From NCBI RefSeq assembly GCF_000425465.1, contig NZ_AUDM01000006.1, forward strand, positions 123,463 to 187,462: 64,000 nucleotides of DNA. Reading direction: 5' to 3'. The position numbers and the translations under genes were made by a program. The stretch is from Flavobacterium filum DSM 17961. Its GTDB lineage: Bacteria; Bacteroidota; Bacteroidia; Flavobacteriales; Flavobacteriaceae. Shown here piece after piece: positions 51,006 through 60,962 of this stretch; the first letter of the stretch is position 1; each line of letters begins with the position of its first letter. The notes below the pieces were generated by a model that was not told the DNA's origin, made no database searches, and saw only the letters and a list, made by a program, of their open reading frames with translations.

Positions 51006-51208
51006 ACGTTAAGTAGGTAATAAATTTAGTGCCGCAATATAGCAATAAACCTTTATATAACAAGATTTTTTAAAAAAAAATGTTAATAACCTCAATTTAT
51101 TGTCTATCAGCATCTCAATAACGCAAAAAAAAATAGTTTAGTATATATATTTTTCTGTTTTTTAGTTTACATTGTAATAAATTTGCAATCCCAACGTTTT
51201 TGGTTCAT
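51006..51208. promoter_or_regulatory. Divergent gldJ/porU promoter region
   Basis: 203 AT-rich bases. A -7 box TAAATTTG (51178-51185) faces porU, with a CTG 20 bases upstream in place of TTG. Toward gldJ there is only a one-mismatch box (TAAATTTA in the minus sense, 51017-51024). Confidence 0.45.
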
Positions 51209-54200
51209 ATGAAAAAGAAATTATTACTGTTATCATACTTCTGTTTTACGCTTATTTCCTTTAGTCAAAATACCATTTCGTTTTCACTAGATTGGAAAGA
51301 AGATAAAAAATTGCTTTTTGATGGTTATACCTTAAGTATTCCGCAATTTCAACACGAAAATTTCTATTTTGATGATGTAAAGAAATCAATTCATTTTAAT
51401 CAAAAGACAACTGTATCAAATTTTGCAGATCCAAAGTCTTTACGAATAGTTACTGTAAATTATCAAACTATCAACCCTAACGAATTAGGTGATTTAGACC
51501 AAAAAAATATTCCAAACAATGTAAATGCAACAATAAACAACGGAATTGCTCGAAATATTTACCAAACCTTTATTTCTTTTTCACCAATTATTAAAACCAG
51601 TGAAGGATTCAAAAAAGTTACTGCTATCACATTTAGTTACGCTAACTTACCTATTTCAAATACCATAGAAAGCAATTCTAATTTTAACACACTACAAAAC
51701 TCTGTTCTCAGTACCGGTAATTGGTATCGGTTTTATATTGAAAAATCAGGAGTATATAAAATTTCTCGCTCTTTTCTCAATCAACTTGGTATGAATACTA
51801 ATGTTGACCCCAGAAAAATTAAGATTTACGGCAATGGTGGGAGGATGATTCCTTTATTAAATAGCGTTGAATATCCATCTGATTTAGCAGAAAACGCGAT
51901 CCAATTTATTGGTGAAGAAGATGGCATTTTCAACAATGATGATTATATTTTATTTTATGGCGAAGGTTTAGACAACTGGAATAATGATAGCGAAACACAT
52001 CTTAATTTGTATGACACTAAAGCATATTATTATGTTACGGCTCAAGGTGAAAATGGAAAAAGAATTCAACCTATGGTTCAACCGGAAGGAAATTCTAATG
52101 TAATTTTCACCAATTACGATGAATATAAATTCTATGAAAAAGATTTAATAAATATCGGAAGAGTAGGAAGAAGATGGTTTGGGGAACAATTAAATACTCA
52201 AACTCCATTTAGTGTTGAGCTAAACTTCCCAAATATTGATATAAGTGCTCCATTTGCATTTACATTGAATGCAGCAGCTGCTTCATTTGTTCAAACGAGC
52301 TTAAATATAAAAGTCAATAGCACTGAACAAACTATTAATTTAGCAGCAACACCAGCTACAGGAGGAATTTTATTTTCTTCTGCACAAGCAAATCTTTCAG
52401 TACCCGCTTCAGAATTAGCTGTTATTGATCTTACCTATAATAATAATGGTGTGCCAAGTTCAAGAGGTTATTTGGACTATTTATTTATTAAAGCAAAATG
52501 TTTATTGAAAGGTTTTGGAAAACAATACCGTTTTCAAAATAATAATGCTGCAACCAATATAGGTATAGGCGAATATCAATTTAGCAATGCTAGCGGAATA
52601 AGTCAAATTTGGGACATTACCTCCATTTATGACGTAACAAGTATAGCTAATAGCGGCTCTTCAAACTTTTCATTTAAATCAACATTGGGTGAAGTTCGAA
52701 AATACATCGCTATTGATGCAACTGATTTTTACAGTCCAAAAAAAGAGAGTCAAACTAAAGTTACCAATCAAAATTTAAAAGGAACACTTTTTTTAAATAC
52801 TCAGGGGCAATTTCAAGATATTGACTATTTGATTATAACGCCACAAAATCTAGCTACCGAAGCTGAAAGATTAGCCAATTTTCATCGCAATAACAGTCAA
52901 TTAAATGTAAAGGTAGTTACACTTGATAAAATTTACCATGAATTCTCTTCAGGCAAACAAGACATTGGTGCCATTAGAAACTTAGTTAAATATATTTATT
53001 TCAATGCATCATCATCAGAAAAAAGAATTAAATACTTGAATCTTTTTGGCGATACCTCTTTTGATTATCAAAATAGAATTCCAAACAACACTAACATAGT
53101 TCCTGTTTTTCATAGTTTAGTAAGTAATTCACTTTTGAGCTCAACAATGTCTGATGATTTTTTTGGAATGATGGATCCTGATGAAGGTAAAATGCTGGTT
53201 AATTTTAATTCCCCAACCATTGAAGCACTTGATGTTGCTGTTGGTAGAATGTTAGTCTCGTCTATTCAACAAGCAAGGGAAATGGTAGATAAAGTACTAG
53301 ATTATCACGACATTAAATCCTACGGAAGATGGAGAAATAATTTCACCCTTGTTTCAGATGATGTAGATGAAAGTTGGGAAAACCAAATTCAACAAGAATT
53401 GGATAATCTTGGCAATACGATTAGTTTCCAAAAACCTTTTGTAAACGTAATGAAATACCATGCAGATTCGTATGTGCAAGAAGCCTCTGCCGGCGGACAA
53501 AGGTATCCTAAACTTAAACAAGAATTAAAAAATGCATTTCAACAAGGTTCTTTAGTTTTTAACTATTTTGGCCATGGAGGCGAAGACCAATTGGCTTCAG
53601 AACGCATCTTTGAAAAATCAGATGCTCAAACCTTAAATAACAGATATAGATACCCCCTAATCGTTACTGTAACTTGTGAATTTACGCGTTTTGATAATCC
53701 TTACAGACAAACTGCCGGTGAATTCACTTACTGGAACCCTATTGGTGGTGCCATTTCTCTTGTAACTACTACTAGACAAATTGGTGTAACCACTGGTCAA
53801 AGCATTAATAATTCATTCTCTTCCTTTTTATATAATTTCAACAATAATAATTCAAACATTAGTATTGCAGAAGCTTTAAGAAGAGCAAAAAATGCTAACA
53901 ACTCTCAAACCTTGATGGTATTTTATATTGGTGATCCCGCTTTAAAATTAGCCATTCCAAAACCAACAATTGTACTTACTAAAATAAATGACGAACCAAT
54001 AGAAACTTCTACAACCGTTTTAAATGCTTTAAGTAAAATAAAATTATCCGGAGAGATTAGAAATATTGATGGCAACATATTACTTTCAAATTACAATGGA
54101 GATGTAGCAGTACAAATTTTTGATAAATCCATCAATAGAAATACACTTGGTAATGACGGAACAAGAAATGGTTCAAACAATCTCATTATCATGAACTTTC

Positions 54201-55069
54201 AAACGCTTGGAGAAACAATATTCAGAGGAAATGCATCTGTAACAAACGGATTATTCGATATTGAATTTATTGTTCCTAGAGACATTTCTATCCCTCTAGG
54301 AAATGGTAGAGTGAGTTTTTATGCAAAGTCTGCTCTACCCACTTTACAAGATCAAACCGGTTACAATATTGCAATCCCAATTGGTGGTATCAATGAAAAT
54401 GCTGCAGAAGATAATATCGGCCCGAGAGTTCGTCTTTATATGAATGACCAAACCTTTATTTCAGGCGGTATAACCAATGAAAGCCCTTTCTTTCTTGCTT
54501 TTTTAGAAGATGAGAACGGTATAAACACCGCCAGCGGAATTGGTCATGATATTGTTGCAATTTTAGATGGCGATGAAAACAATCCGTATATTCTAAATGA
54601 TTATTATGAAACTGAATTAAACGATTACACTAAAGGAAAAGTTCGCTTCCCTTTTCGTGATTTAGCACCAGGATTACATACTATAACATTTAGAGCTTGG
54701 GATGTATATAACAATCCCGTTACTGCAGAAATTCAATTTATTGTGATTGGTGATGATGTAGTTAAATTAACCAACGTTTTAAATTATCCCAATCCATTTG
54801 TGAGTTATACGCAATTTTGGTTTTCTCATAATCGCCCATTTGAACCACTAGATGTACAAGTACAAATTTTTACCATAACCGGAAAAATTGTGAAAACCAT
54901 TAATCAAGTAATCAATACTGAAGGGTTCCTTTCACGAGAAATCACTTGGGATGGTAAAGATGACTTTGGAGACAAAATTGGTAAAGGCGTCTATATCTAC
55001 AAATTGACTGTAAAATCCACTTTATCGAATAAAAAAGCAGAAAAAACAGAAAAACTTGTAATACTTTAA
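51209..55069 (+). CDS. porU: T9SS sortase PorU
   Basis: Gingipain-like C25 peptidase of 1286 residues that removes the C-terminal signal of T9SS cargo and links the cargo to A-LPS at the cell surface. Signal peptide about 1-18 (ending LISFSQ). The catalytic dyad is His789 (YFGHGGED) and Cys823 (VTCEFTR). The C-terminal region (about 1190-1286, YPNPFVSYTQFWFSHNRP to KLVIL) is a CTD-like domain. An in-frame TTG 9 bases earlier is possible, but ATG 51209 (MKKKLLLL) gives a normal signal peptide. It is divergent from gldJ and followed by porV. Confidence 0.95.
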   Translation: MKKKLLLLSYFCFTLISFSQNTISFSLDWKEDKKLLFDGYTLSIPQFQHENFYFDDVKKSIHFNQKTTVSNFADPKSLRIVTVNYQTINPNELGDLDQKNIPNNVNATINNGIARNIYQTFISFSPIIKTSEGFKKVTAITFSYANLPISNTIESNSNFNTLQNSVLSTGNWYRFYIEKSGVYKISRSFLNQLGMNTNVDPRKIKIYGNGGRMIPLLNSVEYPSDLAENAIQFIGEEDGIFNNDDYILFYGEGLDNWNNDSETHLNLYDTKAYYYVTAQGENGKRIQPMVQPEGNSNVIFTNYDEYKFYEKDLINIGRVGRRWFGEQLNTQTPFSVELNFPNIDISAPFAFTLNAAAASFVQTSLNIKVNSTEQTINLAATPATGGILFSSAQANLSVPASELAVIDLTYNNNGVPSSRGYLDYLFIKAKCLLKGFGKQYRFQNNNAATNIGIGEYQFSNASGISQIWDITSIYDVTSIANSGSSNFSFKSTLGEVRKYIAIDATDFYSPKKESQTKVTNQNLKGTLFLNTQGQFQDIDYLIITPQNLATEAERLANFHRNNSQLNVKVVTLDKIYHEFSSGKQDIGAIRNLVKYIYFNASSSEKRIKYLNLFGDTSFDYQNRIPNNTNIVPVFHSLVSNSLLSSTMSDDFFGMMDPDEGKMLVNFNSPTIEALDVAVGRMLVSSIQQAREMVDKVLDYHDIKSYGRWRNNFTLVSDDVDESWENQIQQELDNLGNTISFQKPFVNVMKYHADSYVQEASAGGQRYPKLKQELKNAFQQGSLVFNYFGHGGEDQLASERIFEKSDAQTLNNRYRYPLIVTVTCEFTRFDNPYRQTAGEFTYWNPIGGAISLVTTTRQIGVTTGQSINNSFSSFLYNFNNNNSNISIAEALRRAKNANNSQTLMVFYIGDPALKLAIPKPTIVLTKINDEPIETSTTVLNALSKIKLSGEIRNIDGNILLSNYNGDVAVQIFDKSINRNTLGNDGTRNGSNNLIIMNFQTLGETIFRGNASVTNGLFDIEFIVPRDISIPLGNGRVSFYAKSALPTLQDQTGYNIAIPIGGINENAAEDNIGPRVRLYMNDQTFISGGITNESPFFLAFLEDENGINTASGIGHDIVAILDGDENNPYILNDYYETELNDYTKGKVRFPFRDLAPGLHTITFRAWDVYNNPVTAEIQFIVIGDDVVKLTNVLNYPNPFVSYTQFWFSHNRPFEPLDVQVQIFTITGKIVKTINQVINTEGFLSREITWDGKDDFGDKIGKGVYIYKLTVKSTLSNKKAEKTEKLVIL

Positions 55070-55085
55070 TAAAACACTATATTTG
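55056..55085 (+). promoter_or_regulatory. Internal promoter for porV
   Basis: TTG at 55056-55058 (inside the last codons of porU), a 19-base spacer and TATATTTG at 55078-55085, 27 bases before the porV ATG. It would allow porV to be made apart from porU. Confidence 0.65.
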
Positions 55086-55111
55086 TTAATTCAATTATCC
55101 CGATTTGTATA

Positions 55112-56266
55112 ATGAAAAAAATAACCGCATTCCTCATTTGCCTTTTTCTATTTCAAAATTCCTTTTCTCAAGATAGAGTAATTACTACCGGAGTTCCATT
55201 TTTATTAATCGCATCCGATGCCCGTTCTGCCGGTATGGCTGATATTGGTGTTGCCACTTCTGCAGACGCTTATTCTCAACAATGGAATCCGGCAAAATAT
55301 GCATTTGCCATCGATAAAATCGGAATTGGTGTAAGTTACACTCCTTATTTAACTGATTTAGTGAATGATATTTCATTAGGTCAACTTAATTACTACAATC
55401 GAATCAGTGAAAAAAGTGCTTTTGGAGGTAGTTTACGCTATTTCAGTTTAGGAGATATTGAATTGAGAGAAAATTTTGATGATGTTGCAAGAGTAGTTAG
55501 TCCAAACGAATTAGCAGTTGATGTATCGTATGCTCTAAAGTTAAGCGAACGTTTTTCAACCGCTGTAGCTTTTAGATATATTCGTTCACAATTGAGAATT
55601 CCTGATGGAAACACTGATGGAAAACCTGCAAGTTCATTCGCCTTTGACGTTGCTGCTTTCTATCAATCTGAAGAAGAAGCGTATGAAAGTTTCAACGGAA
55701 GATGGAGAGCAGGAATCAATTTACAAAATATGGGGCCGAAAATTAATTATGATGATGATATTACTGAACTCAACTCTAATTTCCTTCCTGCAAATTTACG
55801 TTTGGGTGGTGGTTTTGACTTTATTTTTGATGAATACAATAAAATTACTTTAAATGGTGAAGTAACAAAATTAATGGTGCCAACTCCTCAATTTACTGAG
55901 GATATGACACAGGAAGAAAGACAACTGGCCAGAGAAGATTATCAACGCATTGGTTGGGTTTCAGGTATTTTTAAATCATTTGGTGACGCACCGGATGGTT
56001 TTAGTGAAGAATTAAGAGAATTTACATGGGCATTAGGTGCAGAGTATAATTATCAGGAATCATTCGCATTTCGCTTGGGCTATTTTAATGAACATGAAAC
56101 AAAAGGTGCAAGAAAATATTTTTCCTTTGGTGCCGGATTTAAATATAATGTTGTAAAATTAGATGTTTCCTATTTGATGTCAGCTTCAAGAGTTAAAAAC
56201 CCTCTTGAAAACACATTGCGTTTTTCTCTGACATTTAACTTTGGTGATAAATATGATGAATATTAA
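55112..56266 (+). CDS. porV: T9SS outer-membrane protein PorV
   Basis: A 384-residue FadL-like beta-barrel with signal peptide about 1-19 (NSFSQ). It carries LIASDARSAGMADIGVATSADAYSQQWNPAKYAF near 31-64, the family start of the barrel. In T9SS, PorV shuttles cargo from the translocon to PorU. The order porU-porV is that of F. johnsoniae. It is closed by a strong terminator at 56282-56325. Confidence 0.94.
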   Translation: MKKITAFLICLFLFQNSFSQDRVITTGVPFLLIASDARSAGMADIGVATSADAYSQQWNPAKYAFAIDKIGIGVSYTPYLTDLVNDISLGQLNYYNRISEKSAFGGSLRYFSLGDIELRENFDDVARVVSPNELAVDVSYALKLSERFSTAVAFRYIRSQLRIPDGNTDGKPASSFAFDVAAFYQSEEEAYESFNGRWRAGINLQNMGPKINYDDDITELNSNFLPANLRLGGGFDFIFDEYNKITLNGEVTKLMVPTPQFTEDMTQEERQLAREDYQRIGWVSGIFKSFGDAPDGFSEELREFTWALGAEYNYQESFAFRLGYFNEHETKGARKYFSFGAGFKYNVVKLDVSYLMSASRVKNPLENTLRFSLTFNFGDKYDEY

Positions 56267-56281
56267 TTTATAAATTAAATC

Positions 56282-56325
56282 AAAAAAAATCCAAATTTCT
56301 TCCGTTGAAATTTGGATTTTTTTTC
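56282..56325 (+). terminator. Intrinsic terminator of porU-porV
   Basis: AATCCAAATTTC (56288-56299), 7-base loop, GAAATTTGGATT (56307-56318), with a T-run. A longer in-frame start of cdd would lie within this hairpin. Confidence 0.88.
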
Positions 56326-56335
56326 CCCTTATACT

Positions 56336-56818
56336 ATGAAAAAAATTACCATCTCAACAGAATTTAATGTATTTGAAAGCCTAGATCAACTTCCGGAAGA
56401 AATTAAAATCTTAATGGAAGAAGCTATTGCCATCCGAAAAAAAGCCTACGCCCCTTATTCAAAATTTAGAGTAGGTGCCGCCATCTTATTAGACAACGGA
56501 AAAACGGTATTGGGATCCAACCAAGAAAACGCCGCCTACCCTTCCGGTCTTTGTGCAGAGCGTGTAGCCATTTTTCAAGCTGGAGCCATCTATCCGGAGG
56601 CCAAAATTTTAAAATTGGCTATTTCTGCTACCTCTGATGCAAAACCGGTTACGTCTCCTATACCGCCATGCGGCTCATGTCGTCAATCGATTGCCGAATA
56701 TGAATTCAAACAAAACACCCCTATTGAAATTTATTTTATGGGAGAATCTGGTGAAATTTATAAATCAGATTCGTTGACCAACTTACTTCCTTTAGTTTTT
56801 GATAAAAATTTCTTGTAA
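56336..56818 (+). CDS. cdd: Cytidine deaminase
   Basis: Pyrimidine salvage enzyme, 160 residues. The zinc site is CAERVAIF near 70-77 with the catalytic Glu, and PCGSCRQ near 108-114. KAYAPYSKFRVGAAILL near 36-52 matches the substrate side. The ATG at 56336 is chosen because the upstream extension lies inside the porV terminator. No -7 box of good quality is visible before it, so its promoter is unclear. Confidence 0.95.
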   Translation: MKKITISTEFNVFESLDQLPEEIKILMEEAIAIRKKAYAPYSKFRVGAAILLDNGKTVLGSNQENAAYPSGLCAERVAIFQAGAIYPEAKILKLAISATSDAKPVTSPIPPCGSCRQSIAEYEFKQNTPIEIYFMGESGEIYKSDSLTNLLPLVFDKNFL

Positions 56819-56912
56819 ATTTTATTCGTTTACTAAAACGTTATCGTAAATAACTTTTCATAAAGTTTGTCATTTTAAGTCGATTAAATTTTTACATCTA
56901 CTTAGGATATCT

Positions 56913-56920
56913 TATTTTTG
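56913..56920 (+). promoter_or_regulatory. -7 box upstream of pdhA
   Basis: TATTTTTG, 73 bases before the pdhA ATG, implying a leader of about 65 bases. No TTG is present at the usual distance. Confidence 0.45.
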
Positions 56921-56992
56921 CTACTCGCAAATTTGTGTACAACCTATTTGTGAAACTGACAAAACAAACATAAAAGATTCAAAATAGAACAA

Positions 56993-57991
56993 ATGAAAAA
57001 AATCACCAAAGAAGTTTATCTGCAATGGTATGAAGACATGCAGTTTTGGAGAAAATTTGAAGACAAATTAGCTGCCGTTTACATCCAACAAAAAGTGAGA
57101 GGGTTTTTACATTTATATAACGGTCAAGAAGCTGTTTTAGCCGGAGCATTGCATGCAATGGACTTGTCTAAAGACAAAATGATTACAGCTTACAGAAACC
57201 ACGTTCAACCTATCGGAATGGGCGTTGACCCCAGAAAAGTAATGGCTGAACTTTACGGAAAAGCTACCGGAACATCCAAAGGTATGGGTGGATCCATGCA
57301 CATTTTCTCAAAAGAACACGGTTTTTATGGTGGTCACGGAATCGTAGGAGCTCAAATCCCGGTTGGTGCCGGAATGGCTTTTGCCGATCAATATTTTAAT
57401 ACAGGCGGAGTTACCTTAACCTATTTTGGTGATGGTGCCGCTCGTCAAGGTTCACTTCACGAAGCTTTCAACATGGCTATGTTGTGGAAACTTCCTGTAG
57501 TATTCATTTGTGAAAATAATGGATATGCCATGGGAACTTCTGTCGAAAGAACTGCTAACCATACAGATGTTTGGAAACTTGGTTTAGGGTATGAAATGCC
57601 ATGCGGACCGGTTGATGGAATGAATCCGGTAAAAGTGGCCGAAGCAATGCATGAAGCAATCGAAAGAGCTCGTCGAGGAGACGGACCAACTTTCTTGGAA
57701 ATGAAAACATATCGTTATAGAGGTCACTCCATGTCTGATGCTCAATTATACAGAAGCAAAGACGAAGTAGAAGAATACAAAAAAATTGACCCTATCACAC
57801 AAGTTTTAGATATTATCAAAGAAAACAATTATGCAACCGATGCAGAAATTGATGTAATTGATCAACGTGTGAAAGACTTAGTAGATGAATGTGAAAAATT
57901 CGCAGAAGAATCTCCGTTCCCTGAAGTACAACAATTGTATGACGTGGTGTACGAACAAGAAAACTATCCTTTCATCCCACATAAACTATAA
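56993..57991 (+). CDS. pdhA: Pyruvate dehydrogenase E1 component, alpha subunit
   Basis: A 332-residue thiamine-diphosphate enzyme subunit. YRNHVQPIGMGVDP near 64-77, the GDGAARQGSLHEAFNMAMLWKLPVVFICENNGYAMGTSV span (143-181) with the ThDP motif, and YRYRGHSMSDAQLYR near 240-254 (phosphorylation-loop region) all match E1-alpha. It converts pyruvate with E1-beta, and the next gene, 5 bases away, is the E2 subunit. The beta subunit and E3 are not in this window. Confidence 0.95.
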   Translation: MKKITKEVYLQWYEDMQFWRKFEDKLAAVYIQQKVRGFLHLYNGQEAVLAGALHAMDLSKDKMITAYRNHVQPIGMGVDPRKVMAELYGKATGTSKGMGGSMHIFSKEHGFYGGHGIVGAQIPVGAGMAFADQYFNTGGVTLTYFGDGAARQGSLHEAFNMAMLWKLPVVFICENNGYAMGTSVERTANHTDVWKLGLGYEMPCGPVDGMNPVKVAEAMHEAIERARRGDGPTFLEMKTYRYRGHSMSDAQLYRSKDEVEEYKKIDPITQVLDIIKENNYATDAEIDVIDQRVKDLVDECEKFAEESPFPEVQQLYDVVYEQENYPFIPHKL

Positions 57992-57996
57992 GCACT

Positions 57997-59616
57997 ATGG
58001 CAAAAATTATAACAATGCCACGTTTGAGTGATACAATGACTGAAGGAGTTGTAGCAACATGGCTTAAAAAAGTAGGCGATACCGTAAAAGAAGGTGATAT
58101 TTTAGCTGAAATTGAAACCGACAAAGCAACAATGGAATTTGAATCTTTCGATTCGGGAACTTTGTTACACATCGGAATTCAAGAAGGCGAATCAGCTCCT
58201 GTTGATTCATTATTAGCCATTATCGGTAAAGAAGGTGAAGATATTTCCGGTTTATTAGCCGGAGGAAGTGCTGTTGTATCAAGTAATTCGAGTGCTTCAG
58301 AAGCTCCCAAAACAGAAGAAGCTCAACCGAAAGCTGCTGCCGAAATTCCTGCCGGAGTAAAAGTTGTAACCATGCCTCGCTTGAGTGATACCATGACAGA
58401 TGGCACCGTAGCTACTTGGTTGAAAAAAATTGGCGATACGGTAAAAGAAGGCGATATTCTTGCCGAAATTGAAACGGATAAAGCTACAATGGAATTTGAA
58501 TCATTCAATTCCGGAACATTACTTTACATTGGTGTACAAGAAGGTCAGTCTGCTCCGGTAGATAGTATTTTAGCCATCATCGGCCCTGCTGGAACGGATG
58601 TTTCCGGTATAGCTGAAAATTTCACTAAAGGAGTTGAAACTACTCCAAAAACAGAATCAAAAGCGGAAGAGACAAAACCTGCAACCGAAACTGTAACTGA
58701 AGTAACTGCAACCGAATCAAACGGAAGAATTTTTGCTTCACCATTAGCCCGACAAATTGCAAAAGACAAAGGAATCAACCTTGCTCAAGTAAAAGGATCA
58801 GGCGAAAATGGAAGAATTGTAAAAAGTGATGTTGAAAATTTCACACCATCGGCTGTTACTCCTCAAAAAGCAGTGCAACAAGAAAGCGTTGCTCAACCTG
58901 TTGCTGCTGTTCAACCATTTGTTCCTGCCGGAGAATCGTATTCAGAGGAAGTGAAAAACTCGCAAATGCGTAAAACCATTGCACGTCGTCTTTCTGAATC
59001 TAAATTTACTGCTCCTCATTATTACTTAACAATAGAAGTTGCAATGGATGAAGCAATGAAATCCAGAGCTATTATCAATACTGTTCCCGATACTAAAGTG
59101 TCATTTAACGATATGGTGGTGAAAGCTTGTGCGATGGCATTGAAAAAACACCCACAAGTAAATACACAATGGAAAGAGGATGTAACGGTTATCAATCACC
59201 ACGTAAACATTGGTGTAGCCGTAGCTGTAGAAGATGGACTTGTAGTTCCTGTATTGAAATTTACTGACCAAATGAGTTTAACACAAATTGGTACCGCGGT
59301 TAAAGATTTGGCCGGAAGAGCTAAAAACAAAAAACTACAACCAGCCGAAATGGAAGGAAGTACATTTACGGTTTCTAACTTGGGTATGTTTGGAATTACT
59401 GAATTTACTTCAATCATAAACCAACCAAATTCTGCTATACTCTCTGTTGGTGCTATAATCGAAAAACCGGTAGTAAGAAATGGTCAAATTGTAGTTGGTA
59501 ACACCATGAAAATAACCTTAGCATGCGACCACAGAACGGTTGACGGTGCAACGGGTGCTCAATTTCTTCAAACGTTACGAACGTATTTAGAAAATCCGGT
59601 GACTATGTTGGCTTAG
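57997..59616 (+). CDS. pdhC: Dihydrolipoamide acetyltransferase (PDH E2) with two lipoyl domains
   Basis: A 539-residue E2 core protein. The domain order is lipoyl (about 1-76, lysine in ETDKATMEF), lipoyl (about 120-200, same ETDKATMEF), peripheral-subunit-binding domain (about 245-285, SPLARQIAKDKGINLAQVKGSGENGRI), linker, then the catalytic domain (about 310-539) with HRTVDGATGAQFL holding the catalytic His and Asp. It links pyruvate decarboxylation by PdhA to acetyl-CoA. The two lipoyl domains agree in a long protein stretch while differing at many synonymous sites. Confidence 0.95.
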   Translation: MAKIITMPRLSDTMTEGVVATWLKKVGDTVKEGDILAEIETDKATMEFESFDSGTLLHIGIQEGESAPVDSLLAIIGKEGEDISGLLAGGSAVVSSNSSASEAPKTEEAQPKAAAEIPAGVKVVTMPRLSDTMTDGTVATWLKKIGDTVKEGDILAEIETDKATMEFESFNSGTLLYIGVQEGQSAPVDSILAIIGPAGTDVSGIAENFTKGVETTPKTESKAEETKPATETVTEVTATESNGRIFASPLARQIAKDKGINLAQVKGSGENGRIVKSDVENFTPSAVTPQKAVQQESVAQPVAAVQPFVPAGESYSEEVKNSQMRKTIARRLSESKFTAPHYYLTIEVAMDEAMKSRAIINTVPDTKVSFNDMVVKACAMALKKHPQVNTQWKEDVTVINHHVNIGVAVAVEDGLVVPVLKFTDQMSLTQIGTAVKDLAGRAKNKKLQPAEMEGSTFTVSNLGMFGITEFTSIINQPNSAILSVGAIIEKPVVRNGQIVVGNTMKITLACDHRTVDGATGAQFLQTLRTYLENPVTMLA

Positions 59617-59635
59617 ATTTATCTGAAACTATATA

Positions 59636-59668
59636 TGAAAGCGAGTTCAATTTGGACTCGCTTTTTTT
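59636..59668. terminator. Terminator after pdhC, shared with the convergent glycosyltransferase
   Basis: AAAGCGAGT (59638-59646), loop, ACTCGCTTT (59656-59664) and a T-run. It overlaps the last bases of the convergent gene. Confidence 0.85.
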
Positions 59669-60887
59669 ATGCTTTATTCTTCTCCTCAATCCACTTCGCC
59701 ATATACTTGGTACTTTGCAAAAAATGATGCATCAACATAGATCCAATAAAATTATCATTACGATACTTTTCTAAATTTTCAAATTTATCTAGTGCAATTT
59801 CAAGGAAAGTATTTTGAAACAGATCCTTCGAAAATCGATTTTTTAAAATTTCGAAACCATTTTGTTGTGCATTTAACCAAGTTGTTTTATTTTGATATAA
59901 TTCAATTGCTTTATCAGTAAAATCTTCCGGTGAGTCAGTAATAAAGCCATTCCATAAAAAATCACCATTCATGGCTTCTGCACCAATCGTAGTAGTAACA
60001 CTTGGCGTTCCAAACTGCATGGCTTCCAACAATTTTCCTTTAATTCCGGCACCAAAACGAATGGGTGCCAAAAGAACTCTTCCTTTAGAAATCACTTCGA
60101 ACGAACTTTCGGCTCGACCATGAACAAAAAAATTCAGCTTCGGCTCATGTAATGATTTTATTTTTGGTGTAGGATAAGCACCAAAAACTTGCATTTTTGC
60201 TTCTGGAAATTTTACAAGTAGTAAAGGCCAAATCACTTCTTTTAAAAAAACTACTGTATCATGATTGGGAGCATGTAAAAAATTTCCAATAAATACAAAA
60301 TCGTCTCTTTCTTCAAAATTCGGTAAATCAAGTTTTTTATTCTCCACCCAAATCGGCAAATAAAACAATAAAAAAGAGGGCACTTTAAAATACGTTTGCA
60401 ACAACTCCATTTCAAATTCTGAAACCATAAACGTCACATCACAACGAAAAATACTCGCAATTTCACGCTTTGCCAAATCATTATTCAAATCAAACGGTTT
60501 ATCCTTTAAAACTTCCAAACGCCTTGCTTCTCGCAAACAATGTAAATCTTCTGTATCCAAAACCCGAAGTGCATTAGGGCAATGTTGTGCTACTCGCCAA
60601 CCAAATTGTTCCTCTGTCATAAACCGATCAAACAAAACCAAATCCGGTTTCAATTCTGCTACAAAATCATCAAACGAACTACAATTAAGTGCAATTAACT
60701 TTCGGTCAACATCTTCCAAATGTTCTGAAAATTCAGATTCGGAAGCAGTGCTGGCAAATGTTATTTTTGCTCCTTTGTCTTTAAAAAACGAAATCAATTG
60801 CATCATCCTACTTCCGGCAGCCGATGATTTCGGTTCCGGCCACACAAAACCAATGATTAAAAGTCGTTTGTTTTCTAAACAATTCAT
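59667..60887 (-). CDS. GT4-like glycosyltransferase
   Basis: A 406-residue GT-B fold transferase. The C-terminal half contains VFIGNFLHAPNHDTVVFLKEVIWPLL near 209-234 and GRVLLAPIRFGAGIKGKLLEAMQFGTPSVTT near 286-316, the nucleotide-sugar binding region of family 4. Signal peptide and membrane segments are absent. The substrate cannot be read. It is divergent from miaE, and its last bases overlap the pdhC terminator. Confidence 0.88.
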   Translation of the reverse strand: MNCLENKRLLIIGFVWPEPKSSAAGSRMMQLISFFKDKGAKITFASTASESEFSEHLEDVDRKLIALNCSSFDDFVAELKPDLVLFDRFMTEEQFGWRVAQHCPNALRVLDTEDLHCLREARRLEVLKDKPFDLNNDLAKREIASIFRCDVTFMVSEFEMELLQTYFKVPSFLLFYLPIWVENKKLDLPNFEERDDFVFIGNFLHAPNHDTVVFLKEVIWPLLLVKFPEAKMQVFGAYPTPKIKSLHEPKLNFFVHGRAESSFEVISKGRVLLAPIRFGAGIKGKLLEAMQFGTPSVTTTIGAEAMNGDFLWNGFITDSPEDFTDKAIELYQNKTTWLNAQQNGFEILKNRFSKDLFQNTFLEIALDKFENLEKYRNDNFIGSMLMHHFLQSTKYMAKWIEEKNKA

Positions 60888-60936
60888 TCGACTAAAATAG
60901 CAATAAAAGAGGCAATTCTATTCAAATAAAAAGCAT

Positions 60937-60944
60937 TATTTTTG
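60937..60944 (+). promoter_or_regulatory. -7 box of miaE
   Basis: TATTTTTG, 19 bases before the ATG at 60963. Confidence 0.5.
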
Positions 60945-60962
60945 CAGTAAATCTCACGAATC

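Noticed and set aside
56312..56335. Extended start of cdd
   Set aside because: It begins inside the porV terminator hairpin.
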